Assembly: GCA_021828935.1 (NCBI GenBank) | Contig: JAJZCU010000183.1 | Span: 1 to 5,458, forward strand | Length of the DNA stretch: 5,458 bases | Source of the DNA: Planctomycetota bacterium | Lineage (GTDB): Bacteria; Planctomycetota; Phycisphaerae; WQYP01 | Direction of reading: 5' to 3' | Shown here: one piece after another, positions 1 through 5,458 of the stretch | Layout of the letters: every line of letters begins with the position of its first letter | Numbering within the stretch: the first letter of the stretch is position 1 | Program-made: the position numbers and the translations under genes | Notes under the pieces: model-generated | What the model was told of the DNA's origin: nothing | The model's input: only the letters and a program-made list of their open reading frames with translations | Databases searched by the model: none

Positions 1-1008
1 CACCGCGTCGCGCACGGAACCGGCCGAGGCCAAAATCAACTGGCTCTGGTCGTACCAATTTGCAATGCGAATTCCCGGCGGCAACGTTTTTTCAAACCTG
101 GCCAGCTTGCGTTTGATTCCATTGGCAATTTGGACGGTGTTCCCATTGGGTTGCTGAAACACCTGCATGAGTACGGCGTCGCGGCCGTCGGCGGTGACGC
201 GCACCCACTGCGGCACGGTGGCGCGGCGGACGATAGCCACGTTGTCCAGTCGCACGATGCCGTTGGTTCCAGAACGTAACACCGTGTCGCTGATTTGGTT
301 TAAGGTGGTGAATCGCGTGTCGGAAAGAATCAGATACAACTTGTCGTGGTCCTGCATCTTTCCCACGGCTGTTAAGATATTACTGGCCGAAAGGGCCCGC
401 GCCACGGTGTTGAGGGTCATGCCGAACGATTGCAATTTGGCCGGGTCCACTTCCACGCGGTATTCGCGCACTTTGCCCCCCTGCACGTCCACCCGCGCCA
501 CGCCCGGCACGGTGGAAAGCAGCGGCCGCAAACGGTATTGCGCAATGTAGCGCAATTGCACCAGCGAATGGGTGCGTGAGGTGAGACTGTAGGCCATCAC
601 CGGGTCCACCGTAGGGTCCATGCGCTTCACGCGAAACGTTGTGCCTGTGGGCAGGCGCGGCAGAATGCTGTTCACTTCGGCTTCCACCTGCAACAACGCA
701 TTGGTCATGTTGTGGCCCCAGCCGAAATTCACAAGAATTTCCGCGCTGCCCCGGCTGGTGGTTGACCGCACGGACTTCACGCCCGGTATCGCGCGCACTG
801 CTTCTTCCAACGGGTACGTCACGTCCACCGCCATGCGTTGCGCAGGCCGATCTCCGGCGTTCACCGTTACGTCCACGCGCGGGAAGCTGACGTTGGGAAA
901 CAACGCCACCGGCAGCTTGAACGCGCTGGCGGCGCCGGCCAATGCCAGCACCGCAATTAAAAACAGCACCGAGCGCGTGTGCTCGTGAATCCAGTTCGAA
1001 AAGTTCAT
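1..1008 (-). CDS. RND-family efflux pump permease, N-terminal third (3' part outside window)
   Basis: The first 336 codons of a pump that is normally about 1,020-1,050 residues long run in one open frame to the window edge. The N terminus MNFSNWIHEHTRSVLF, TM1 (about residues 13-30) and the following KLPVALFPNVSFPRVDV are classic for the RND superfamily. The periplasmic porter domain follows with TYPLEEAVRAIPGVKSVRSTTSRGSAEI, FGWGHNM, LPRLP near 141-145, VPGVARVDVQGG, SFGMTLNTVARAL and finally NWYDQSQLILASAGSVRDAV at 317-336, just before TM2. The start at 1008 is clear because it gives the standard N terminus and an ATGA overlap with the adaptor. The gene is the motor of the tripartite machine, expected to use the proton gradient. 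The TM4 acidic residues used to tell metal (HME) from drug (HAE) pumps lie outside the window, so the substrate class cannot be read directly. Confidence 0.96.
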   Translation of the reverse strand, partial: MNFSNWIHEHTRSVLFLIAVLALAGAASAFKLPVALFPNVSFPRVDVTVNAGDRPAQRMAVDVTYPLEEAVRAIPGVKSVRSTTSRGSAEILVNFGWGHNMTNALLQVEAEVNSILPRLPTGTTFRVKRMDPTVDPVMAYSLTSRTHSLVQLRYIAQYRLRPLLSTVPGVARVDVQGGKVREYRVEVDPAKLQSFGMTLNTVARALSASNILTAVGKMQDHDKLYLILSDTRFTTLNQISDTVLRSGTNGIVRLDNVAIVRRATVPQWVRVTADGRDAVLMQVFQQPNGNTVQIANGIKRKLARFEKTLPPGIRIANWYDQSQLILASAGSVRDAV

Positions 1009-2123
1009 CGACCCTTTTCCATTTGAACGGCCATGCCGTTGGTTAATTCATAATTTCCGGCGATGACCACCGGCATGCCCGTTTTCAAGCCATGCCCGAT
1101 GACCTCCACGCCGTGGTCGTTCCGCAGGCCCAGCCGCACCACATGCCGCACGGCATGGCCCTTGGAGATTGTATAAAGCACCCAGGCGCCGCCTGAAGGC
1201 AAGACCGCCTTTCGCGGGACAACCAACGCTTTTTTCCGGGCAATCACCACCGAACCGCGAACGTAGCCGTTTAATATCAGCGGAACCTTGCGCGGCACCG
1301 ACACATACACGTTCACCAGACGCGTGTCCGGATTCACGCGGCGGGTAATTAAGCGAATATGCCCCATGAAACTGTTGGACAGCGCCTGATTTACCGGGGC
1401 CAGTCGTATCGCTTCCCCGGTTTGAATCTGTTTTACGTAGGCCGGCTCAACGCCCAATTGCGCCTCAATATGATGCCCGGAGACGATTTCCAACAGTGGA
1501 CTTCCCGCAGCCACGATCTGCCCGGTCTGTACGTTAATTTTGGAAACCACGCCATCGGTTGACGCCATGAGCGGCTTGGTTAATCCGCCGCCCTGAGCCT
1601 GCAAACTTTCCAGCTGCAGTTCCGCCAACTGCACGGCCTGCTGCGCCCGCAGCACGCGCCGCTGGGTGGTCAGCTTCAATTGAAAGCGCTGCTGAACCTG
1701 CGCCAAATTTTTTCCGGCGGCAATGGCGGCGTTACGCGCTTCCGCCAGTTTCAGCCGGGCCAGCGGACTGGGCGCCACGCGGATTAAATCCTCGCCCTGA
1801 ACCACCGGCTGTCCCGCCGATACCAGCACGCGCGTGATCTTGGTTTGAATGGGCACTGACACGGTACGAATTTCACTGGCCTTGGGCACCACCGTGCCGT
1901 AGGCCGTGACCGTTTCAGAAATCATACGCCGGACCAGGGCAACCGTCCGCACCCGTTCAACCACCCCGCGCGTGACGGCTCTTCCGCCACTGCGGTTTAA
2001 CAGCGCCTGTTGGGCCGCCACCGCCGCGCGGCTTCGGCCGTAACGGTAGGCGAACACGCCCGTGCCGGCCACCACCAGCCCCACAATTATTATCAATATT
2101 AAAATTTTTAGCAGGCGTTTCAT
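1005..2123 (-). CDS. RND efflux periplasmic adaptor subunit (membrane fusion protein, HlyD/AcrA superfamily)
   Basis: This complete 372-residue adaptor links the inner-membrane pump to the outer-membrane channel. A basic start (MKRLLK) and one hydrophobic segment (about residues 5-26) form an uncleaved membrane anchor; no lipobox Cys is present. The lipoyl domain is split in the usual way: the first half at about 78-118 (with VSAGQPVVQGEDL) and the second at about 186-215 (with DGVVSKINVQTGQIVAAGSPL). Between them is an alpha-helical hairpin of about 55 residues rich in Ala, Gln and Leu. A beta-barrel domain (about 216-295) and a membrane-proximal domain (about 296-372, with VVPRKAVL and GLKTGMPVVIAGNYELTNG) complete the protein. 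No Met-rich CusB-like site or N-terminal His-rich segment is present; the only paired histidines are His217-His218 at the start of the barrel. The TGA stop overlaps the pump start as ATGA. The family call is secure; the substrate class is open. Confidence 0.95.
   Translation of the reverse strand: MKRLLKILILIIIVGLVVAGTGVFAYRYGRSRAAVAAQQALLNRSGGRAVTRGVVERVRTVALVRRMISETVTAYGTVVPKASEIRTVSVPIQTKITRVLVSAGQPVVQGEDLIRVAPSPLARLKLAEARNAAIAAGKNLAQVQQRFQLKLTTQRRVLRAQQAVQLAELQLESLQAQGGGLTKPLMASTDGVVSKINVQTGQIVAAGSPLLEIVSGHHIEAQLGVEPAYVKQIQTGEAIRLAPVNQALSNSFMGHIRLITRRVNPDTRLVNVYVSVPRKVPLILNGYVRGSVVIARKKALVVPRKAVLPSGGAWVLYTISKGHAVRHVVRLGLRNDHGVEVIGHGLKTGMPVVIAGNYELTNGMAVQMEKGR
1012..1020 (-). promoter_or_regulatory. 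Purine-rich ribosome binding site of the RND pump gene
   Basis: GGAAAAGGG on the minus strand ends 3 nt before the pump ATG at 1008. It is a modest Shine-Dalgarno match at short spacing, so ribosomes reinitiating from the overlapping adaptor stop probably contribute. Confidence 0.4.
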
Positions 2124-3553
2124 TCATGGGTCTCCGAGGAATCAGCCACGCGCGGCGCCTTGAACGCAGCCTGGGGCGAAAGGTACTCGCCGGCGGCGAG
2201 GTCCAGCGCAATTAAGTTATTGGCCAACAGCCCCTTTAGACGGATCAAGGCGATGCCGCTGTTCTCCAGGTTAATCCGGGCCGTGTAATAACTTAGTACA
2301 TCCACATTGCCGTGGTTCAGTGCCACGCGATACGTGTTGACCAGGTTGCGCAGGGCGGGAATGGCCTGTCGCGCGGCCGCTATCTGCGCCGCCAACGCCT
2401 GAATGTTCACGTAAGCGCGGGCGATGGCGGCGCGGGCGCCGAAAACGCGGGCCACATAATCATCATACAAAATGCGCCGCGTGGCGCGGTCCCGCGCAAT
2501 GTAGCCCTGGTTGCGGTCAAAAATCGGCAGGTCGACGGTGACTCCAAAGCCCGCGCTGTGAACGTTGGTGTTGTCGCTGCCCTGGGCAAAGCCCACGTTC
2601 ACCTGCGGAAATTGGGCCAGCACCGCGGCCCGCAATTGTTCCTGCGAACTTTTATACCCCTGTTTTAATGCCAGAAAATCCAGCCGCCGCGCCGTCACCC
2701 CGCGCAGCAGGCTTTCTTCCGGCGGCAGCGTCACCGCCGATGGCAGCGTTAAATTCCTGCGAACCCGGACCGCCGCATTCGGCGGCAACCCCAAAATCGC
2801 CCGCAGGGCCACCAGACTTTCCGCCACCACCTGCCTGAACCGCAACACCCGGCCCGTGGCCACCTGACTGGCCGTATCCGCCGCGGCTAAGTCCAGCGCC
2901 GTCATTTGCCCCAACCGCACCGCGCGGCGCACCAGCAAATAATTCGTGCGCAGCCGCCGCTGGATGCGCACTGCCCGTGCCAGTTCCATCTGCCCCGCCG
3001 CCAAATTGTAAACATCCTGCCGCGCGGCCTGAGCCACCAGCCATTCGCGCCAGGCAATGTCCAGGTTGATCTGTCGGCTGTCGGCCCGGGCCGATGCCAG
3101 CCGGGCGCCGCGCGTTAGCAACTGCCGGATGTTCCAGCTTAGGCCAATGCCATAGGCGGTATACGTATCCAACGTGTTGCCGCCGGTGACGAAATCCATG
3201 TTGCTGCTAAGCTGCGGGTTCGGCAGAATGCCCGCCTGTATAATCTGCGCCCGGCCCAGGGCAATACGCGCCCGCTGGGCCCGCAACTCAGGATTAATTA
3301 ATACCGCGATCAGCGCCGCTTCATCGGGCGTTAATCCGCGCCCGGGCGCCAGGCGCACGGGCGGCAGCTGAGCGTGTGGAATACGTCTGGCGTCCGCCTC
3401 CAGGGCCTTCCACGCCGGCGCAGCCAGCCGACGATGCACGCCTCGGCGCGTCAGCGGACGGTCGTGGTATGCGGCGCAACCCGCCACGGGAAGCAGGGTC
3501 GCCAGCGCCGCCATGCCCAGAAAAAATCTTCTACCGCCGCTCATTGGAACCAT
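2120..3553 (-). CDS. TolC/NodT-family outer-membrane efflux lipoprotein (OMF)
   Basis: This 477-residue protein is the predicted outer-membrane channel of the pump. It starts with a short basic N terminus (GGRR), a hydrophobic stretch (FFLGMAALATLLP) and a lipobox VAGC, with the lipidated Cys at residue 26. A Pro/Arg-rich linker runs to about residue 70. The rest follows the two-repeat OEP layout of helices and strands: AGILPNPQLS near 107-116, long Ala/Arg/Gln helices (about 150-255) ending in LRAILGLPP, a second repeat with FPQVNVGFA, then DLPIFDRNQG (341-350), a hallmark of the family, and final helices to about 455. The length is normal for NodT/CzcC-type channels. The start at 3553 is favoured by its ribosome binding site; 3544 would remove three residues (MVP) and keep the signal peptide. 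The gene overlaps the kinase by 23 bp and the adaptor by 4 bp. No metal-ligand clusters are visible, and the substrate cannot be read from this protein. Confidence 0.96.
   Translation of the reverse strand: MVPMSGGRRFFLGMAALATLLPVAGCAAYHDRPLTRRGVHRRLAAPAWKALEADARRIPHAQLPPVRLAPGRGLTPDEAALIAVLINPELRAQRARIALGRAQIIQAGILPNPQLSSNMDFVTGGNTLDTYTAYGIGLSWNIRQLLTRGARLASARADSRQINLDIAWREWLVAQAARQDVYNLAAGQMELARAVRIQRRLRTNYLLVRRAVRLGQMTALDLAAADTASQVATGRVLRFRQVVAESLVALRAILGLPPNAAVRVRRNLTLPSAVTLPPEESLLRGVTARRLDFLALKQGYKSSQEQLRAAVLAQFPQVNVGFAQGSDNTNVHSAGFGVTVDLPIFDRNQGYIARDRATRRILYDDYVARVFGARAAIARAYVNIQALAAQIAAARQAIPALRNLVNTYRVALNHGNVDVLSYYTARINLENSGIALIRLKGLLANNLIALDLAAGEYLSPQAAFKAPRVADSSETHE
2132..2135 (-). 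promoter_or_regulatory. Ribosome binding site of the adaptor gene
   Basis: GGAG lies 8 nt before the ATG at 2123, inside the last codons of the outer-membrane factor. Together with the ATGA stop-start overlap it supports translational coupling and fixes the adaptor start. Confidence 0.55.
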
Positions 3554-5078
3554 TGTTCAACGTCACCTTCACCGTAAAAACGCCAGCATTGCTTATTTCC
3601 GCGGCAACGCCCCCGCCCAAAGATTGCATCACCCGTTTCACCAGCGCCAAACCCAGCCCTGCGTGCAAACCATCGGCACTGCGGGCGGCGTCGCCACGCC
3701 AAAATCGGTCAAAAACCTTCTCTGCTTCTTCCGGAGCAACGGCGCTGCCGCTGTTGCTCACCGACAGAACCGCAGACCCGCTTTCACACCGGGTGTCCAC
3801 CAGCACCCGTCCTCCGGTATCGGCATAATTTGTGGCGTTGTCAAAAAGGTTATGCAACACCAAACGCAATTTTTCACGGTCCGTTAACGCGATGCACGGC
3901 CCTTCCGACGGCCATATATCAGCCAAGCCCCGCTCCCGGGCGCGATCCGCAAACGGCGGCCAGCATTCGCGGGCTAAATCCGCCAGATCCACCGGCTCCA
4001 ACAACACCTGCAATTGCCCCGCTTCCGCCCTCGCCATGGTTAATAAATTATCAACCATCGCATGCATCCGCCCCACCATTTGCAGGCACGCGGCAATGGC
4101 TTGTTGATATTCGGCGGTTTTTCGCGGACGCGTGGCGCACACCTCCAAAGTCGTCCGCAGCCCCGCCAACGGCGTACGCAATTCGTGCGCCACGTCCGCA
4201 GTAAACGCCTTCTCACGCAACACCGTGGCTTCCAGCCGATCCAATAAATCATTCAAACGTTGTACCACCGGCCGCAGTTCGGTCGGACCCTCTTCCAGCG
4301 CCAAGCGCTTTCCCAGCCCGGAAGTATCCAACGCCGCGATGTGGGCCGCCAGTTGGTTCACCGGCAGAAGCGCGCGGCTGACGGTAAAACTTAAAACCAC
4401 CGCCGCCAGCGCCAAGGCCGCGACACATAAGATGATAATCCAATCCTGTATGTCGCCCAACGTTTCAGCAATCGGCGCCATCGGCCCCGCGGCCGCCACA
4501 ATAATGCGCTCCGGTTTTGGCCGCCAACTGTCGCGCATGTGATGCCGGCCATGCTTTGGTGAATGGTCCGGGTCGTGGACATTGTGACCTTGGTCATTAT
4601 CATGGCCGCGATCGCGATCGTGATCGTGGTCTTTATCGTGGCCGTGATCATGCTCATGGTCCACATCCACCCGCGGAAACACCGCAATGGCCACTTCCAA
4701 ACCCCACCTTCCATCGGGCAGCCGCGCGAACCCGCTTTGTGCATGCCCCCCATGCGGACGCAGCGCGGGCAAATTCGCGCGCCCCAATGTCTGCGACCGC
4801 ACCTGCGGCTGGCCACGTCCCCATATTTCATAATATTCGGCGCGGCGGCGGCGTATAAATTGCGGCATGTTGCCTTTGTGCATTTCAATGATAATGCGAT
4901 GGCGGGCGTGCTGTTCGGTCATGGAAGCCAGCGCCTGGGCCTGCGTGCGCAAGGCCTTCCGGTATTCCATAATTACCGCGTGGCGCAGCACCGTATACAG
5001 CGTGAATCCCAGCGCTGTAAGCACCAGCGCAATGCCCAACGTACATCCCAATAATAAACGTAATCGCAAGGAACGCAT
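3531..5078 (-). CDS. Membrane sensor histidine kinase with a His/Asp-rich periplasmic insert
   Basis: This is a complete 515-residue inner-membrane sensor kinase. TM1 spans about residues 7-30, a periplasmic sensor domain about 31-211, and TM2 about 212-234. A HAMP linker (about 235-288) and the HisKA dimerisation helix follow, with phospho-accepting His298 in FTADVAHELRTPL. The HATPase domain (about 400-507) has the N box HNLFDNATNYAD (Asn410, Asn414), a G1 region NSGSAV, the F box FDRFWRGD and the G2 loop GLGLALVKR. The G1 loop lacks the classic DxGxG; an NxGxxI-like version is, from memory, usual in CusS-type kinases. The sensor domain has a family-like strand (RWGLEVAIAVFP), then residues 138-180 with 13 His and 12 Asp, then RIIVAAAGPMAPIAETL, a common pre-TM2 strand and helix. 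The insert therefore sits in a loop between conserved elements. The start is fixed by TM1 and by the absence of other in-frame starts. The 3' end overlaps the outer-membrane factor gene. The kinase assignment is firm; metal sensing is inferred. Confidence 0.97.
   Translation of the reverse strand: MRSLRLRLLLGCTLGIALVLTALGFTLYTVLRHAVIMEYRKALRTQAQALASMTEQHARHRIIIEMHKGNMPQFIRRRRAEYYEIWGRGQPQVRSQTLGRANLPALRPHGGHAQSGFARLPDGRWGLEVAIAVFPRVDVDHEHDHGHDKDHDHDRDRGHDNDQGHNVHDPDHSPKHGRHHMRDSWRPKPERIIVAAAGPMAPIAETLGDIQDWIIILCVAALALAAVVLSFTVSRALLPVNQLAAHIAALDTSGLGKRLALEEGPTELRPVVQRLNDLLDRLEATVLREKAFTADVAHELRTPLAGLRTTLEVCATRPRKTAEYQQAIAACLQMVGRMHAMVDNLLTMARAEAGQLQVLLEPVDLADLARECWPPFADRARERGLADIWPSEGPCIALTDREKLRLVLHNLFDNATNYADTGGRVLVDTRCESGSAVLSVSNSGSAVAPEEAEKVFDRFWRGDAARSADGLHAGLGLALVKRVMQSLGGGVAAEISNAGVFTVKVTLNNGSNERR
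3563..3569 (-). promoter_or_regulatory. Ribosome binding site that favours the upstream start of the outer-membrane factor
   Basis: AAGGTGA on the minus strand matches part of the AAGGAGGTGA consensus and lies 9 nt before the ATG at 3553. The alternative in-frame ATG at 3544 has only a weak purine match ahead of it. The site lies inside the last codons of the kinase gene. Confidence 0.5.
4593..4661 (-). repeat. Degenerate GAY-CAY hexanucleotide tract encoding the His/Asp loop
   Basis: Codons for residues 140-162 of the kinase are dominated by alternating Asp (GAC/GAT) and His (CAC/CAT) codons, with interspersed Gly, Arg, Lys, Glu and Asn. The DNA therefore looks like a decayed hexanucleotide microsatellite. 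On the plus strand it shows runs such as CGATCGCGATCGTGATCGTGG and one GCGATCGC octamer at 4608-4615. Unit length is a multiple of three, so gain or loss of units would keep the kinase frame. Confidence 0.7.
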
Positions 5079-5093
5079 CGGGCGGAAATTATT

Positions 5094-5098
5094 CTCCT
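5094..5098 (-). promoter_or_regulatory. Ribosome binding site of the sensor kinase
   Basis: AGGAG on the minus strand lies 15 nt before the ATG at 5078, farther than the usual 5-9 nt. It is the only strong Shine-Dalgarno match in the gap, and no in-frame start lies closer to it. The long spacing may lower kinase translation relative to the regulator. Confidence 0.5.
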
Positions 5099-5149
5099 GG
5101 TCTTATTTTTAGGGGCGGCGAACTTTTTCAGGACGGATTGGCAATTCTG

Positions 5150-5166
5150 TTGCGCCCAGGGTGCAA
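5150..5166. repeat. Imperfect 17-bp inverted repeat in the regulator-kinase gap
   Basis: The plus strand reads TTGCGCCC-A-GGGTGCAA. Two 8-bp arms flank a single central base, and 7 of 8 arm positions match. The one-base spacer is too tight for the full stem to fold as RNA, so if it is functional it is better read as a dyad DNA site. OmpR-family regulators usually bind direct repeats, so it is not an obvious site for the neighbouring regulator. By a rough estimate, a 7-of-8 dyad somewhere in 96 bp with flexible spacing is not rare by chance. Confidence 0.3.
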
Positions 5167-5174
5167 GCTTCTTC

Positions 5175-5458
5175 TCATTCGCCCGGCGGCATTTCCGCCA
5201 CGGTATAGCCATGCCCGCGCCGCGTGTGAATCAAGCGCCGCCATTGGGGCCGCTCCACCTTTTTCCGCAGCAAACCCACATACACATCAATGACATTGCT
5301 CTGGGCATTGGAATGCAGTTCATACACATGCTCCCAAATTTCCTGCCGGGTTACCAGGCGCCCTTTCCGTAACATTAAAAATTCCAGCAGCGCGTACTCC
5401 CGCGCGCTTAAAAAGATATCCATTCCCGCCCGGCGGGCCACGCGCCGTGCGGTGTCCA
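5175..5458 (-). CDS. OmpR/PhoB-family response regulator, C-terminal DNA-binding domain (5' part outside window)
   Basis: This is the last 93 whole codons of a two-component response regulator; the receiver domain with the phospho-accepting Asp lies beyond the right edge. What is visible is a nearly complete OmpR-type winged helix: the first strands with a DTARRV motif, the SAREYALLEFLM helix, the RLVTRQEIWEHV helix, the recognition-helix region SNVIDVYVGLLRKKVE, and the wing RRLIHTRRGHGYTV, ending in MPPGE and a TGA stop. The SNVIDVxVxxLRxK and LIxTxRGxGY signatures are typical of the CusR/CzcR branch, but they are shared by many OmpR-family regulators, so metal specificity cannot be claimed from them. 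The frame stays open to the window edge; a GTG at 5441 lies inside the domain and is not a credible start. The gene sits just upstream of the histidine kinase, its presumed partner, and would control this operon by binding DNA upstream of the window. Confidence 0.95.
   Translation of the reverse strand, partial: DTARRVARRAGMDIFLSAREYALLEFLMLRKGRLVTRQEIWEHVYELHSNAQSNVIDVYVGLLRKKVERPQWRRLIHTRRGHGYTVAEMPPGE

Larger units (their letters stand above)
5079..5174 (-). other. Gap between response regulator and kinase genes
   Basis: These 96 bp are the only non-coding stretch in the window. Read on the minus strand they contain, in order, an imperfect inverted repeat nine bases after the regulator stop, an A-rich stretch (CTAAAAATAAGA), and the kinase ribosome binding site. 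I found no convincing -35/-10 pair at 16-18 bp spacing and no stem followed by a T run, so nothing argues against read-through from regulator to kinase. In the kinase frame the gap is open only as far as an in-frame TAA about 11 codons upstream of the ATG, with no alternative start codon in between. Confidence 0.6.

Noticed and set aside
167..988. Plus-strand open frames of 127, 122 and 83 codons near the left edge
   Set aside because: They are antisense to the RND pump, whose minus-strand frame is open for all 336 codons and shows conserved family motifs throughout.
2082..2112. AT-rich stretch that could pass for a promoter
   Set aside because: It encodes the Lys/Ile/Leu-rich membrane anchor at the start of the adaptor; the AT content follows from AAA, ATT and TTA codons. 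No paired -35 and -10 boxes with proper spacing were seen.
3376..3828. Plus-strand open frame of 150 codons across the kinase-channel junction
   Set aside because: It lies opposite two well-supported genes, is rich in Pro, Arg and Ala as expected of a GC-rich antisense frame, and has no recognisable domain.
4391..4888. Minus-strand 165-codon frame inside the kinase gene
   Set aside because: It is an alternate frame of the kinase, which has full TM, HAMP, HisKA and HATPase motifs in its own frame. Its Met/Thr-rich part is just the His/Asp tract read one base off.
4563..5054. Plus-strand open frame of 163 codons beginning with a very hydrophobic, membrane-helix-like stretch (IVIVVFIVAVIMLMV)
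   Set aside because: It is antisense to the His/Asp tract. The complements of GAY and CAY codons read as Ile, Val and Met codons, so a false transmembrane helix is the expected by-product. It lacks a well-spaced ribosome binding site and the rest of the frame has no protein-like pattern.
5079..5174. Possible intrinsic terminator or internal promoter between regulator and kinase
   Set aside because: No stable stem followed by a T run on the minus strand and no -35/-10 pair with 16-18 bp spacing. The candidate TTGCCA and TAAAAAT boxes are about 27 bp apart.

Overview
The window is one strand-consistent block of five genes, all read right to left on the minus strand. It looks like the front part of a self-regulated tripartite efflux operon. 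In transcription order it holds: the C-terminal DNA-binding half of an OmpR-family response regulator (cut by the right edge), a complete membrane sensor histidine kinase, a TolC/NodT-type outer-membrane lipoprotein channel, a periplasmic adaptor (membrane fusion protein), and the first 336 codons of an RND inner-membrane pump (cut by the left edge). No RNA gene, mobile element or CRISPR array was seen.

The organism is a Gram-negative (diderm) bacterium, because an outer-membrane channel and a periplasmic adaptor need two membranes. Base composition is moderately high in GC, with GC-rich codons typical of many environmental bacteria. I cannot assign a phylum from the sequence alone.

Layout: 5175-5458 response regulator; 5079-5174 a 96-bp gap with a ribosome binding site for the kinase and one imperfect inverted repeat; 3531-5078 kinase; 2120-3553 outer-membrane factor, overlapping the kinase by 23 bp; 1005-2123 adaptor, overlapping the channel gene by 4 bp (ATGA); 1-1008 pump, overlapping the adaptor gene by 4 bp (ATGA). 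From the kinase onward the genes overlap without a break, which points to one transcript with translational coupling.

How it should work (inference from families): the kinase senses a periplasmic signal and phosphorylates the regulator, which activates the operon that also encodes the pump, adaptor and channel. This would give positive autoregulation of a complete export machine.

The standout feature is inside the kinase's periplasmic sensor domain. A segment of about 43 residues (138-180) holds 13 His and 12 Asp, encoded by a hexanucleotide-like GAY-CAY tract. It looks like a flexible metal-binding (or pH-responsive) loop inserted into an otherwise ordinary sensor domain. It suggests that the system responds to a divalent metal such as Zn, Ni, Co or Cu. 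The pump residues that would separate metal export from drug export lie beyond the left edge.
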